Shown: positions 16,541 to 25,236 of the stretch, in pieces
Numbering within the stretch: position 1 is the stretch's first letter
How the letters are laid out: each line of letters starts with the position of its first letter
From: JAHEDT01 sp963825615
Lineage (GTDB): Bacteria; Desulfobacterota; Desulfuromonadia; Desulfuromonadales; BM103
DNA length: 64,000 bases
Assembly: GCA_963825615.1 (NCBI GenBank)
Contig: CAWGTV010000001.1
Coordinates: forward strand, 1,116,001-1,180,000
Reading direction: 5' to 3'
Position numbers and translations under genes: made by a program
Notes under the pieces: model-generated
The model's database searches: none
Seen by the model: only the letters and a program-made list of their open reading frames with translations
What the model was told of the DNA's origin: nothing

Positions 16541-17897
16541 AGTCAAACAAGTATTCCAGCGCCTCCGCCGCGCTGCGCACGCCGATCAGCTTGATGCCTT
16601 TCGGCTGGTCGAGGTTTTTAAGATTGCCCGCCGGCAAAAGGCAGCGGTTGAAGCCGAGCCGCGCCGCTTCCTTGACGCGCAACTCCGGACGCGAGACAGC
16701 ACGCACCTCTCCGGCCAGACCGATTTCACCGAAGAGGACAGTGCGTTCATCGACCGGCCGATTGAGATGGCTGGAGGCCAGCGCAGCAACCACGCCCAAG
16801 TCCACGGCCGGTTCAGCAAGACGTACACCGCCGGCAACATTGACGAAGATATCCTGGGCCAGCAGTGCATAACCAACCTTCTTTTCCAGTACGGCGACCA
16901 ACAGTGAAACCCGGTTGGCGTCGATCCCCATGGCCGTGCGGCGCGGGTTGCCGTAGGCCGCCCCGGACACCAGGGCCTGGAGTTCTACCAGGATCGGCCG
17001 GGTCCCTTCAATGGCCGGGACAACGACGCTGCCAGCAGCGTCTGCGGGACGTTCAGCTAAAAACAGCTCCGAGGGGTTCGGCACCTCGCTCAGGCCGATG
17101 TCCTTCATCTCGAACACGCCGATCTCGTTGGTCGAGCCAAAACGGTTCTTGACCGCCCGTAAAATTCGGTAAGGATGCCCAGCATCCCCTTCAAAGTAGA
17201 GGACGGTATCGACCATATGCTCAAGCATCCGCGGTCCGGCGATCGAGCCATCCTTGGTGACGTGACCGACGATGAAGGTCGGAACCCCATCCCCTTTGGC
17301 GAGATGCATGAGACGCGCGGCGCACTCGCGAACCTGACTGACGCTGCCCGGAGCCGATTCCAGCGCCGCGGTAAACACAGTCTGGATTGAATCGACCACC
17401 AGAAAAGCGGGTTTCAGTTCTCTGACCCGCTCAAGGACTCCTTCCAGAGAGGTTTCAGCCAGCAGATAAAGGTCCTGCGCGGTGACATCAAGGCGCCCTG
17501 CGCGCAGTTTGACCTGGCGGGTCGACTCCTCAGCCGTGACATACAGCACCGGTCCGGCCTTGGTCCACCGCCCGGCTGCCTGCAATAGCAGAGTCGACTT
17601 GCCGATGCCGGGGTCGCCGCCGATCAGGGTGAAAGACCCGGGCACCACACCGCCGCCAAGCACTCGGTCGAACTCGGCGATGCCGCAGTGCAGGCGGTCC
17701 TCGTTGGTCGAGGAGACCTCGGACAGCTTCACAGGGCGACTCTCGGAGCGCAAAGGCACTGTTCGTCCACCTTTTTTCGCCACCGCGACAGTCTCTTCGA
17801 CCAGAGAATTCCACTGGCCGCAATCGGGGCATTTACCCATCCATTTGGGACTTTGCATGCCGCACTGCTGGCAGCTGTAAATGGTTTTCTGTTTCAC
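16539..17897 (-). CDS. radA: DNA repair protein RadA
   Basis: A 452-residue RecA-like ATPase that promotes branch migration in recombination. Order: N-terminal C4 zinc finger (Cys 9, 12, 23, 26), Walker A GGDPGIGKST near 93-102, the RadA signature KNRFGSTNEIGVFEM, and a C-terminal Lon-protease-like domain (GVRLAEPAVDLGVVAAL). All are intact. The frame extends 23 codons upstream, but a GTG at 17897 with GGGG before it gives the usual start (KQKTIYSCQQCG). A family-2 repeat abuts its stop codon. Confidence 0.95.
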   Translation of the reverse strand: MKQKTIYSCQQCGMQSPKWMGKCPDCGQWNSLVEETVAVAKKGGRTVPLRSESRPVKLSEVSSTNEDRLHCGIAEFDRVLGGGVVPGSFTLIGGDPGIGKSTLLLQAAGRWTKAGPVLYVTAEESTRQVKLRAGRLDVTAQDLYLLAETSLEGVLERVRELKPAFLVVDSIQTVFTAALESAPGSVSQVRECAARLMHLAKGDGVPTFIVGHVTKDGSIAGPRMLEHMVDTVLYFEGDAGHPYRILRAVKNRFGSTNEIGVFEMKDIGLSEVPNPSELFLAERPADAAGSVVVPAIEGTRPILVELQALVSGAAYGNPRRTAMGIDANRVSLLVAVLEKKVGYALLAQDIFVNVAGGVRLAEPAVDLGVVAALASSHLNRPVDERTVLFGEIGLAGEVRAVSRPELRVKEAARLGFNRCLLPAGNLKNLDQPKGIKLIGVRSAAEALEYLFD

Positions 17898-18395
17898 CTG
17901 AGCCCCTGACCTTGTGGGTATTAAATGTGTCATTCTAGGCCGCAGGCCCAGGACTGTCAACGTCAAGGGCGAACGCCTTGCCAGAAGAATCTATTCCAGC
18001 CTGTTAGGATAGCTTAGCCGTTGACTAAAAAAGCTGTCGCGATCTACTTTGCAGACACTTAAGCCTTTAGTTTGAAAGCTTCTCACCGAGACACACGTCA
18101 TCTTTAAATTGCAGCGGTCGCTCGTGAAGGAGAAGACTCTGGTAACTACTCCCGTAAACCTCCTAGTGGATGAAGCCAGTTGCCCGTTAGAGAACAATAG
18201 GATTCTTATGCAAAGCCAGGCTGATAAGACCTGTAAACATGATACGGCATCTGTGACCAGAGATAATCTCAATAAATTGAGTCTTCAGCTTGAACTTCAT
18301 GCCAATAGTGTTAAATTTCTCTAAGACATTTGGATGCGAGTACTGACATATGCGGGAAAATTTTGCTGGAGCTCAGGATAACGCGGGAGGATGCT
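17898..18395. other. Intergenic region upstream of radA and of the LuxR regulator
   Basis: 498 bp between two divergent genes. An open frame at 18109-18324 (about 66 residues from a GTG at 18124) has no ribosome-binding site and no recognisable content; I do not call it a gene. No hairpin terminator or known riboswitch pattern was seen. Confidence 0.4.
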
Positions 18396-19010
18396 ATGCA
18401 GCTTAAAGTGATGGTTTGTTGCCAAGTGAACCTCTTTGGCGAAGGGTTAAAGAGACTGATCGAAGAAAAGGGAGATATGAAAGTTATCGGCGTCGCCACT
18501 TGTGATCAAGAGATGAAGAGTTTCTTGGATTTTGATCCCGATGTCATCATTACAGACATGTACAGTTGCAGGAAGGTCTTGAAATCTCTCTCTCCCGGAG
18601 GCGACAAAAAGGTCTTGCTCGTAAATGAAAGCATGGATATCAGCAGTGAAACTCTCAAAGGCCTGATTACTGATGGCTTGGGCGGCATTCTCCCCAAAGG
18701 AGCCAATATCGAGCTGCTACAAAAAGCGACTCGAAAACTTTACGAAGGGGAGCTCTGGATCGATCACCAGACGATGAGAGAAGTCTTCAGCAGCGAACCG
18801 CCGACCCGTGCTATCAACATAACCAAGAAAGAGGTCGAAGTTCTCAATTATATTTGTAATGGCATGACCAATAAAGAGATCGCCAAGAAACTGTTCATCA
18901 GTGAGCAGACCGTGAAATCACATTGTAATCATCTGTTCAAAAAGTTCGGTGTTTCGAGCCGCCTCAAATTGGCGCTTTGCGCGCCGAAATATTTTTCATC
19001 AAGGCTTTAA
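18396..19010 (+). CDS. LuxR/NarL-type response regulator with degenerate receiver
   Basis: A 204-residue regulator. The N-terminal half resembles a receiver domain: the phospho-site Asp is kept in DVIITDMYS and the late Lys in GGILPKGA. The acidic pair that binds magnesium after strand 1 is missing (sequence MVCCQVNLFGEG), so classical phosphorylation is doubtful. The C-terminal half is a complete LuxR helix-turn-helix (ITKKEVEVLNYICNGMTNKEIAKKLF ... TVKSHCNHLFKKFGVSSR). GGGAGG five bases before the ATG fixes the start. It is monocistronic with no kinase beside it. Confidence 0.85.
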   Translation: MQLKVMVCCQVNLFGEGLKRLIEEKGDMKVIGVATCDQEMKSFLDFDPDVIITDMYSCRKVLKSLSPGGDKKVLLVNESMDISSETLKGLITDGLGGILPKGANIELLQKATRKLYEGELWIDHQTMREVFSSEPPTRAINITKKEVEVLNYICNGMTNKEIAKKLFISEQTVKSHCNHLFKKFGVSSRLKLALCAPKYFSSRL

Positions 19011-19437
19011 AGAGGACCCGCATCAACTTTTGCCATGCATTAATTGATATAGTGGCCGCAACGTCTCTGAGCTCCAGGGAGTCAAGGATTGCCGACTCTT
19101 TAGTGGCGGTCTTTTCCTATATAACCTTTTCGTCCTTTAGAGCCGACTCGACTCCTTATACTGATAATCAAGCCCGGCAGGTGTATCCGACTCAAGATCA
19201 CACGAGTGCAATCATCGTCGATCTATGGTTCCTTATGTGCAGAGCGGCAACACCTCCCACAGAAATCCACTCTGATTGACTCATAGAACGCTGCCGCATC
19301 GCATAAATCATAAACGGCATTGACAGCTCTCCCGCAACCGTGAAAAACAAAAGACTTGAGTGAATTCCCTCTACCATTGACTTGCACAGGGATACCCAGA
19401 CAGCCTATAGTAATCTTGTCGTGACGAAGGAGCAATT
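19011..19437. other. Intergenic region upstream of the lactate genes
   Basis: 427 bp without a supported gene. Repeated GACTC words occur at 19080-19200, with no clear symmetry. The 3' end contains the likely larA promoter. Confidence 0.4.
19382..19411 (+). promoter_or_regulatory. Candidate larA promoter
   Basis: TTGCAC (19382-19387) and TATAGT (19406-19411) with an 18-base spacer lie just upstream of the AAGGAG site and TTG start of larA. Confidence 0.35.
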
Positions 19438-20706
19438 TTGGCCATAACAGCACTGAAATACGGTTCAAAATCTTTACAGATTGAATTGCCGGCTCACGTT
19501 CTGACCACCACTTCTCAGCGGGATCTGCCAGAACCGGCGAATGAGATTCGCAGAGCTTTAGCCCACCCGCTCGGAGCACCACCGCTTGCCAAGCTCATTC
19601 GCCCCGGCGAACACGTCGCCATCGTCACCTCGGACATCACACGCTACACCGGCAGCGAACTCTATCTGCCGATTCTGGTCGAGGAGTTGAACCGTTGCGG
19701 CATTGCCGATTATGACATTGAGATCATCGTCGCCCTCGGCATCCACCGCAAGCAAACGTCGAAAGAGCACCAAAAGATCCTCGGCGCTCTCTATGGGCGA
19801 ATTGCCGTGCATGATCATGAATGCGACGATCGGGAGCAGCTAATCGACCTCGGACATACCTCCTCCGGTCTGCCGGTCCAGATCAACCGGCGGGTCATGA
19901 GTGCTGACCGGGTGATTGTCACCGGCACGATCGGCCTGCATTACTTTGCCGGCTTCGGTGGCGGCCGCAAGAGCCTGGTTCCCGGCGTCGCAAGCAGGGA
20001 AACCTGCATGGCAACTCACTTCTTAATCTTTAACCCGCCGGAACAGGGCGGCCGCAATCCGAAAGCCTGTACTGCCCGCCTGGATGGAAACCCTGTGCAC
20101 CAGGCGATCCTCGAAGCGGCGCAAAGCGTCAAGCCAGACTTTCTGCTGAACACAGTGTTGACCCCCGACAAACAGATTGCCCGGGTCTTCTGCGGCGATT
20201 TGCAGCAGGCGCACCTGGCCGGGTGCGAACTCGCCCGGGGCCTGTATACGGCGCCCATGCAACAGGCGGCCGACCTGGCGGTGGTTTCCTGCGGCGGGCA
20301 TCCGAAGGATATCAACTTTATCCAGGCCCACAAGGCTCTTGATTACGGCGTTCAGGCGGTTCGTCCAGGGGGCACGCTGATCCTGCTAGCGGCCTGCCCG
20401 GATGGCTTCGGAAATTCCACTTTTTTCGACTGGTTCAATTACGAGGACTTGGACATGTTCGAAAAGGCCCTGCGTAGTCGTTACGAAATCAACGGTCAGA
20501 CCGCTTTTTCGACCCTTGCCAAGGCCCGCACCTGGCGCGTCATCCTGATCAGTGAGTTCAATCGCGAACAGACGTCAAAGATGGGGATGGAAAAAGCCGA
20601 CAGCCTTGACGAGGCACTGCAGATGGCTTACAAACAACTGCCGCAGAATCCACAGGTCGTGGTTATCCCCGACGGCGGCACCATTTTGCCGGTTATCGTG
20701 CCGTGA
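19438..20706 (+). CDS. larA: Nickel-pincer lactate racemase-like protein LarA
   Basis: A 422-residue LarA-family (DUF2088) enzyme. LarA interconverts L- and D-lactate using a nickel-pincer nucleotide tethered to a Lys. The expected ligands are in place: His in VALGIHR (about 103), His in IGLHYFAGF (about 168), the cofactor Lys in GGGRKSLVPGV (about 178) and a His at about 194. Other family members act on different 2-hydroxy acids. The start is TTG with AAGGAG seven bases ahead. It heads a group with the FAD oxidase GlcD and iron-sulfur GlcF, consistent with feeding both lactate isomers into oxidation. The cofactor-making larB, larC and larE are not in this window. Confidence 0.85.
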   Translation: MAITALKYGSKSLQIELPAHVLTTTSQRDLPEPANEIRRALAHPLGAPPLAKLIRPGEHVAIVTSDITRYTGSELYLPILVEELNRCGIADYDIEIIVALGIHRKQTSKEHQKILGALYGRIAVHDHECDDREQLIDLGHTSSGLPVQINRRVMSADRVIVTGTIGLHYFAGFGGGRKSLVPGVASRETCMATHFLIFNPPEQGGRNPKACTARLDGNPVHQAILEAAQSVKPDFLLNTVLTPDKQIARVFCGDLQQAHLAGCELARGLYTAPMQQAADLAVVSCGGHPKDINFIQAHKALDYGVQAVRPGGTLILLAACPDGFGNSTFFDWFNYEDLDMFEKALRSRYEINGQTAFSTLAKARTWRVILISEFNREQTSKMGMEKADSLDEALQMAYKQLPQNPQVVVIPDGGTILPVIVP

Positions 20707-20747
20707 AACGCGAGATGAGAGACAACCAAGAGCACAGCCATATACAC

Positions 20748-20868
20748 TTAACGCAAAGACGCCCTGCAAAAGGGAAAGAACGCAAAGGAAGCCATTTTAA
20801 AATTGAAGAGTTTCTCTTTGCGCCTGGCCTTCCTTTTCACATCGCCTTTGCGTTGCGCTTTGAATCCT
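20748..20868. repeat. Interspersed hairpin repeat, family 1, copy A
   Basis: The 5' arm TTAACGCAAAGACGC and the 3' arm CGCCTTTGCGTTGCGC are imperfect inverted repeats built of ACGCAAAG units, about 120 bp in total, between larA and glcD. Similar elements lie at 32999-33102 and 40972-41086. Confidence 0.65.
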
Positions 20869-20907
20869 CTAAACACATCATAATCTGAAATATCAAAGGC
20901 AGCACAA

Positions 20908-22341
20908 ATGCTTGCAGAGAAAACCATCATCGAACTAGAAGCCATCGTTGGTCCGGACAACGTCGCAACCGACAAGGCCGCCCGCATCTGCTACTCCTAC
21001 GATGCCACCCAGCAGAGCTTCCTACCTGAGGTGGTGGTTCACCCCGGCTCGACTGAAGAGATCAGCCGCATCATCAAACTGGCCAACCGCGAACGCATCC
21101 CGGTCTTTCCCCGCGGCGCCGGCAGCGGCTTCACCGGCGGGTCCCTGCCGACCCTGGGCGGCATCGTGCTCTGCACCGAGCGCCTCGACCGCATCCTGGA
21201 GATCGACGAGGAGAACCTGGTCGCCACCGTGGAACCAGGCGTGGTCACCGAGCAGTTCCAGAAAGAGGTCGAAAAGCGCGGGCTGTTCTACCCGCCCGAT
21301 CCGGCCTCATTGAAGTTCTCGACCCTGGGCGGCAACGTCGCCGAGTGCGCCGGCGGCCCACGCTGCGTCAAATACGGCGTCACCAAGGATTTCATCATCG
21401 GCCTCGAGGTGGTCACTCCGACTGGCGACATCATCACCACCGGCGGCCCGACCATGAAAGGGGTGGTCGGCTACGATCTGACCAAACTCCTCTGCGGTTC
21501 GGAAGGGACGCTCGGCATCATCACCCGCATCGTCATCAAGCTGCTGCCGCTGCCCGAAGCGAAACAGACCATGTTGGTGCTGTTCAATTCCATCGACGGC
21601 GCCGCACAGGCGGTTTCGGCCATCATCCGCGGCAAGATCATCCCGACCACCCTCGAGTTCATGGACGGCCGCACCATCGACTGCGTGCGCCAGGCGACCA
21701 ATCTCAAGGTTCCGGCCGAGGCAAGGGCGGTGCTGATTATCGAGGTCGACGGCGATCGTGATTTTCTCGACAAGCAGGTCGCGCGGATTGCCGAGATCAT
21801 CAAGCCGCTTGGCGTAGTGGAAACCCGCATTGCCACGACCAACGAGGAGAGTGAAGCGCTCTGGCAGATCCGCCGCTCGGTGTCCGCTTCCCTGCGCAAG
21901 GTCAACCCGGACAAGTTCAACGAGGATATCTGCGTGCCGCGCAGCAAGGTTCCGGAAATGATCCGCAGGGTCGACGTCATCGCCGAGAAGTACGCAATTC
22001 CGATCGTCAACTTCGGCCATGCCGGTGATGGCAACATCCATGTCAATATCATGATCGACAAGAAAGTGCCCGGCCAGTTGGAGAAGGCCGAGAAAGCCAT
22101 CGAAGAGGTGTTCAAGGGGGCGTTGGAACTCGGTGGCACCATGAGCGGCGAACACGGCGTCGGTATCGCCAAGGCAGCCTATATCCCACTGGAGATCACA
22201 CCCTTGGCCGCCGAATACATGAAGACGATCAAGCGAGCACTCGACCCGAACAACATCCTCAATCCCGGTAAAATTTTCCTCGATGAGGACAATTCCGCAG
22301 CGCGTGGCGAGCAGCGAGCGGCGGGGAAACCTTCAACCTGA
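20908..22341 (+). CDS. glcD: FAD-linked lactate/glycolate oxidase GlcD
   Basis: A 477-residue flavoprotein of the D-lactate/glycolate dehydrogenase family. The FAD-binding PCMH domain spans about 37-215 (VFPRGAGSGFTGGSLP, GGNVAECAGGPRCVKYGVTKDFI), and the C-terminal domain holds the motif NFGHAGDGNIHVN and the ending SGEHGVGIAKAAYIP ... NPGKIF. It oxidises a 2-hydroxy acid and passes electrons to the iron-sulfur subunit encoded next. The final 16 residues (from about NSAARGEQ) are encoded by a GC-rich repeat and are unlike family endings. Family-1 and family-2 repeats flank the gene. Confidence 0.92.
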   Translation: MLAEKTIIELEAIVGPDNVATDKAARICYSYDATQQSFLPEVVVHPGSTEEISRIIKLANRERIPVFPRGAGSGFTGGSLPTLGGIVLCTERLDRILEIDEENLVATVEPGVVTEQFQKEVEKRGLFYPPDPASLKFSTLGGNVAECAGGPRCVKYGVTKDFIIGLEVVTPTGDIITTGGPTMKGVVGYDLTKLLCGSEGTLGIITRIVIKLLPLPEAKQTMLVLFNSIDGAAQAVSAIIRGKIIPTTLEFMDGRTIDCVRQATNLKVPAEARAVLIIEVDGDRDFLDKQVARIAEIIKPLGVVETRIATTNEESEALWQIRRSVSASLRKVNPDKFNEDICVPRSKVPEMIRRVDVIAEKYAIPIVNFGHAGDGNIHVNIMIDKKVPGQLEKAEKAIEEVFKGALELGGTMSGEHGVGIAKAAYIPLEITPLAAEYMKTIKRALDPNNILNPGKIFLDEDNSAARGEQRAAGKPST

Positions 22342-22376
22342 TTTTCCGCGCCGCGCACCACGCGCCACGCGCCACA
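22298..22376. repeat. GC-rich interspersed repeat, family 2, copy 2 (hairpin)
   Basis: Two arms of about 30 bp, GCGCGTGGCGAG... and its near reverse complement ...CCACGCGCCACGCGCC, flank a short centre containing the glcD stop codon. The element encodes the C-terminal tail of GlcD and ends 7 bp before the glcF ATG. Confidence 0.6.
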
Positions 22377-22382
22377 AAATTT

Positions 22383-23648
22383 ATGGCAAAGCTGAAAAAC
22401 CTCGAAGATTACCGCGAAGAAATCGAGCAGTGCGTCAAATGCGGGGCCTGCCGGGCCCACTGCCCGGTCTTCGGTGCCGACAGGCGTGAAGGCCGGGTCG
22501 CACGCGGCAAGGTGGCGCTGGCACACTCGGTGATGACCGGCGAAATCGGACTGGAGGACAAGGTTCTGGAGGACATGAGCCAGTGCCTGCTCTGCGGCAG
22601 TTGCTGCGCGCAGTGCCCCAACAAGGTCCCCACCGAAGAGATTGTTGCTGCAGCCAGGCGAAGGATCGCCGAGGAGAAGGGGCTTTCGACCTTCGGCAAG
22701 GGCGTTGCGGCCGTTCTGGGCCGGCCCAAGCTGATGAACCTGCTGGCCAAATCAGGCGGCATGCTGTCGTCGCTGCTCTTTAACAAACTCCCGGAGAACA
22801 GCGGCCTGCGCCTGCGCTTCCCGGTCCCGTACCTCGAGCAGGACCGCACGCTGCCACCGATTACCGCCAAACCGTTTCGCGAGCGGGTGCCGGAGATCAT
22901 TCTTGGCGACCCGCAACAACCGACGGTTCTCTTTTTCACCGGTTGCGGCATCAACTACATGTACCCGGCAGTCGGCGAAGCCTTTCTCAAAGCGCTTAAA
23001 TTCCTCGGCGTGACCGTCATCATTCCCAAGGACCAGGCGTGCTGCGGACTGCCGGCGGTCAGTGCCGGGGCAGCGAAAACTGTGGAAAAGCTGGCCGAGC
23101 AGAACCTGGCGGCGTTCAGCCGTCACCCCGTGGATTATATCGTTACGGCCTGTGCTTCCTGCAACGCCGGCCTCGGCAAGGTTTACGCGGAGATGGGGGA
23201 AGAGTTCGGCGAGCTTTCAGCCAAGACCATGGACGTCTTCGTCTTCCTGGCCAGGCACGGCTTGCCGGAAAAGCTGGCAACCCTGCCGAAAGCCGCGACA
23301 CGCATCAAGGTCACCTATCACGATCCCTGCCACCTGCGCACCCAGGGGATCACCAAGGAGCCCCGCCAGATCCTCAGGGCACTGCCCCAGGTGGACTATG
23401 TGGAAATGCCCGAGGCCGGAACCTGCTGCGGACTGGGCGGGACCTATTCTGTTTATCACTATGAAACCAGCAAAAAAATCGGCGCCAAGAAAGCTGCCAA
23501 TATCGCGACCAGCGGCGCAGAACTCGTGGCAACCGACTGCCCGGGTTGCATCATGCAGCTACAGGACAGCATCAATCATGCAAACGGCAGCCAGCGCTCG
23601 ATTCACATCCTCGAACTTTTGGACGAGGCCCTCAGCGCCCTCGAATAA
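22383..23648 (+). CDS. glcF: Iron-sulfur subunit of lactate/glycolate oxidase (GlcF-like)
   Basis: A 421-residue protein with two 4Fe-4S ferredoxin motifs (Cys 17/20/23/27 in CVKCGACRAHCP and Cys 68/71/74/78 in CLLCGSCCAQCP). Two cysteine-rich CCG domains follow (CGINYMYP ... CCGLPAVSAG, and DPCHLRTQG ... CCGLGGTYSV). This is the layout of GlcF, LutA and related subunits that receive electrons from the flavoprotein and pass them to the membrane quinone pool or other carriers. No usual ribosome-binding site precedes the ATG, since a repeat occupies that position; translation may depend on coupling with glcD. A small cytochrome gene follows. Confidence 0.9.
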   Translation: MAKLKNLEDYREEIEQCVKCGACRAHCPVFGADRREGRVARGKVALAHSVMTGEIGLEDKVLEDMSQCLLCGSCCAQCPNKVPTEEIVAAARRRIAEEKGLSTFGKGVAAVLGRPKLMNLLAKSGGMLSSLLFNKLPENSGLRLRFPVPYLEQDRTLPPITAKPFRERVPEIILGDPQQPTVLFFTGCGINYMYPAVGEAFLKALKFLGVTVIIPKDQACCGLPAVSAGAAKTVEKLAEQNLAAFSRHPVDYIVTACASCNAGLGKVYAEMGEEFGELSAKTMDVFVFLARHGLPEKLATLPKAATRIKVTYHDPCHLRTQGITKEPRQILRALPQVDYVEMPEAGTCCGLGGTYSVYHYETSKKIGAKKAANIATSGAELVATDCPGCIMQLQDSINHANGSQRSIHILELLDEALSALE

Positions 23649-23758
23649 GCGACCACAAATCACGGCAGCATTGCGCGAAGCGACTCAAACTGTTAAAATA
23701 GCCAAGACTTTCAACACAAACCGACAACCTCATCGTGGCCTTCAAGGAGGAACATCCC

Positions 23759-24076
23759 ATGCGAAAATTGATCTACCTGATTGTGGCAACCCTGTTTCTG
23801 AGCTCATCTGCTGCTCTGGCCGTGCCCGCCGACAAAACCCTGGAGTTCAACAGCAGCCCCATGGGAATCGTGAAATTCGACGGCACGGTGCACAAGAACG
23901 CGGGGATGAAATGCAAGGACTGCCATAACAGCGAGATGTTCCCGAAGATGAAACAGGGCACGGTCCATATCACCATGGATGAGATTTATGCCGGCAAGCT
24001 CTGCGGCGTCTGCCACAACGGCAAGCGAGCTTTCGGAACCGAGGGCAACTGTGCGCGCTGTCATGTAAAGCAGTAG
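23759..24076 (+). CDS. Three-haem c7-type cytochrome
   Basis: A 105-residue exported cytochrome. A signal peptide (LIYLIVATLFLSSSAALA) precedes a mature part of about 83 residues with three CxxCH sites: CKDCH (52-56), CGVCH (82-86) and CARCH (98-102). The pattern fits the cytochrome c7/triheme family common in Geobacter relatives, which shuttles electrons in the periplasm. GGAGGAA stands before the chosen ATG; the frame extends eight codons upstream without support. It follows the lactate oxidase genes by 110 bp, so it may accept electrons from lactate oxidation (inference). A family-2 repeat and a long terminator follow the stop. Confidence 0.92.
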   Translation: MRKLIYLIVATLFLSSSAALAVPADKTLEFNSSPMGIVKFDGTVHKNAGMKCKDCHNSEMFPKMKQGTVHITMDEIYAGKLCGVCHNGKRAFGTEGNCARCHVKQ

Positions 24077-24098
24077 CGTGGCGCGCAGTGCGAGGCGA
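24075..24098. repeat. GC-rich interspersed repeat, family 2, copy 3 (short)
   Basis: GCGTGGCGCGCAGTGCGAGG begins at the cytochrome stop codon and matches the core of the copies after radA and glcD. Confidence 0.45.
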
Positions 24099-24108
24099 GA
24101 AAAATCAA

Positions 24109-24150
24109 CAACAAGGCCCACCGGAATAACCGGTGGGCCTTGTTGCTTTT
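24109..24150. terminator. Bidirectional terminator, 16-bp stem
   Basis: A perfect 16-bp stem (24109-24124 with 24130-24145, loop AATAA). It is followed by CTTTT on the plus strand and, on the minus strand, by TTGATTTTTCTC. It separates the convergent cytochrome and moaA genes. Confidence 0.9.
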
Positions 24151-24167
24151 GCAAATAAGTCCAGTGT

Positions 24168-25151
24168 CTAGCCGCCGATGCCGTGCATGCGCCGGTTGGG
24201 CGCGGCAAAACCCTTTGCATTTATCTGATGCTTTTCCGGCTTGGCGCAGGCGGCCGCCAGCAACAATTCTGCCAGGGCCTGGTCATCACTGCCATCACGC
24301 AGCACCGGCTTGAGGTCGGTCTCCGCGTTGTCGAAGAGGCAGCCGCGAACCCGGCCATCGGCCATGACCCGCAGACGGTTGCAATCCGCGCAGAAATGCC
24401 CGGAGACCGAGGGGATCAAGCCGATCCGGCCATTGGCATGCGGCAGACGATACATATGGGCCGGCCCGGAGGAATTCTGCTCACGCGGGAGGATTTCCAG
24501 ATCGCCGATCGACAGCAGCTGCTCCTGGATCTCTTTCATTGACAAGCCATCCTTGGAGACATATTCAAGATCGGCACTGATCGGCATGAATTCGATAAAG
24601 CGGACATCCCATGGATGCTCAAGGGTCAGGCGGGCAAAATCAAGGATCTCGTCGGCATTGAAATCCGCAAAGGGGATCACGTTGATTTTTATCGGCAGCA
24701 GGCCGGCCTTCTCCGCCGCGGCAATTCCGGCCAGGACCTGCTCGAGACCGGGCCGGCGGGTCAGCTCCTGGAAACGCTCCGGTCGGAGCGTGTCAAGACT
24801 GACATTGACGCGAGACAGGCCGGCCGCTTTAAGAGCCTCGGCCTGTTCAGCCAGCAGCATGCCGTTGGTGGTCAGGGTTATTTCCGGCTGCTCCGGCAGG
24901 GCCGCCAACTGGCCGATGAATGAGGCAATCCCGCGCCGCACCAGCGGCTCACCGCCGGTGACACGAATCTTGCGAATCCCCAGCCGGCAGGCCACCGCAG
25001 CAACGCGCAGCATCTCCTCGTAACGCAGCACGTCACCGTGCGAGAGTTCGGGGACCCCTGCTTCCGGCATGCAGTAACGGCAGCGCAAATTGCAGCGATC
25101 GGTTACCGACAGGCGTAAATATTCGATTTTTCGTCCAAATTGGTCTTGCAC
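24168..25151 (-). CDS. moaA: GTP 3',8-cyclase MoaA
   Basis: A 327-residue radical SAM enzyme performing the first step of molybdenum cofactor synthesis. The N-terminal cluster motif CNLRCRYC (Cys 20, 24, 27) binds the SAM-coordinating 4Fe-4S cluster. The C-terminal CADCNRLRVMADGRVRGC binds the second cluster, and the chain ends in the functionally important Gly-Gly. Length is typical. The GTG at 25151, preceded by AAAGG, is the best start; a TTG nine codons upstream is less likely. Only moaC is also present in the window, so the pathway genes are scattered. Confidence 0.94.
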   Translation of the reverse strand: MQDQFGRKIEYLRLSVTDRCNLRCRYCMPEAGVPELSHGDVLRYEEMLRVAAVACRLGIRKIRVTGGEPLVRRGIASFIGQLAALPEQPEITLTTNGMLLAEQAEALKAAGLSRVNVSLDTLRPERFQELTRRPGLEQVLAGIAAAEKAGLLPIKINVIPFADFNADEILDFARLTLEHPWDVRFIEFMPISADLEYVSKDGLSMKEIQEQLLSIGDLEILPREQNSSGPAHMYRLPHANGRIGLIPSVSGHFCADCNRLRVMADGRVRGCLFDNAETDLKPVLRDGSDDQALAELLLAAACAKPEKHQINAKGFAAPNRRMHGIGG

Positions 25152-25236
25152 GTGGGTCCCTTTGCCAGTTCGCTGCAAACATTTTTATCTTAGCACTGGC
25201 GTACCGGGGTCGGACAATAGAGGTTGGCGGCGCAGT

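Noticed and set aside
18109..18324. 71-codon frame upstream of the LuxR gene
   Set aside because: Starts with TTG or GTG lacking a Shine-Dalgarno, no family features; left as intergenic.
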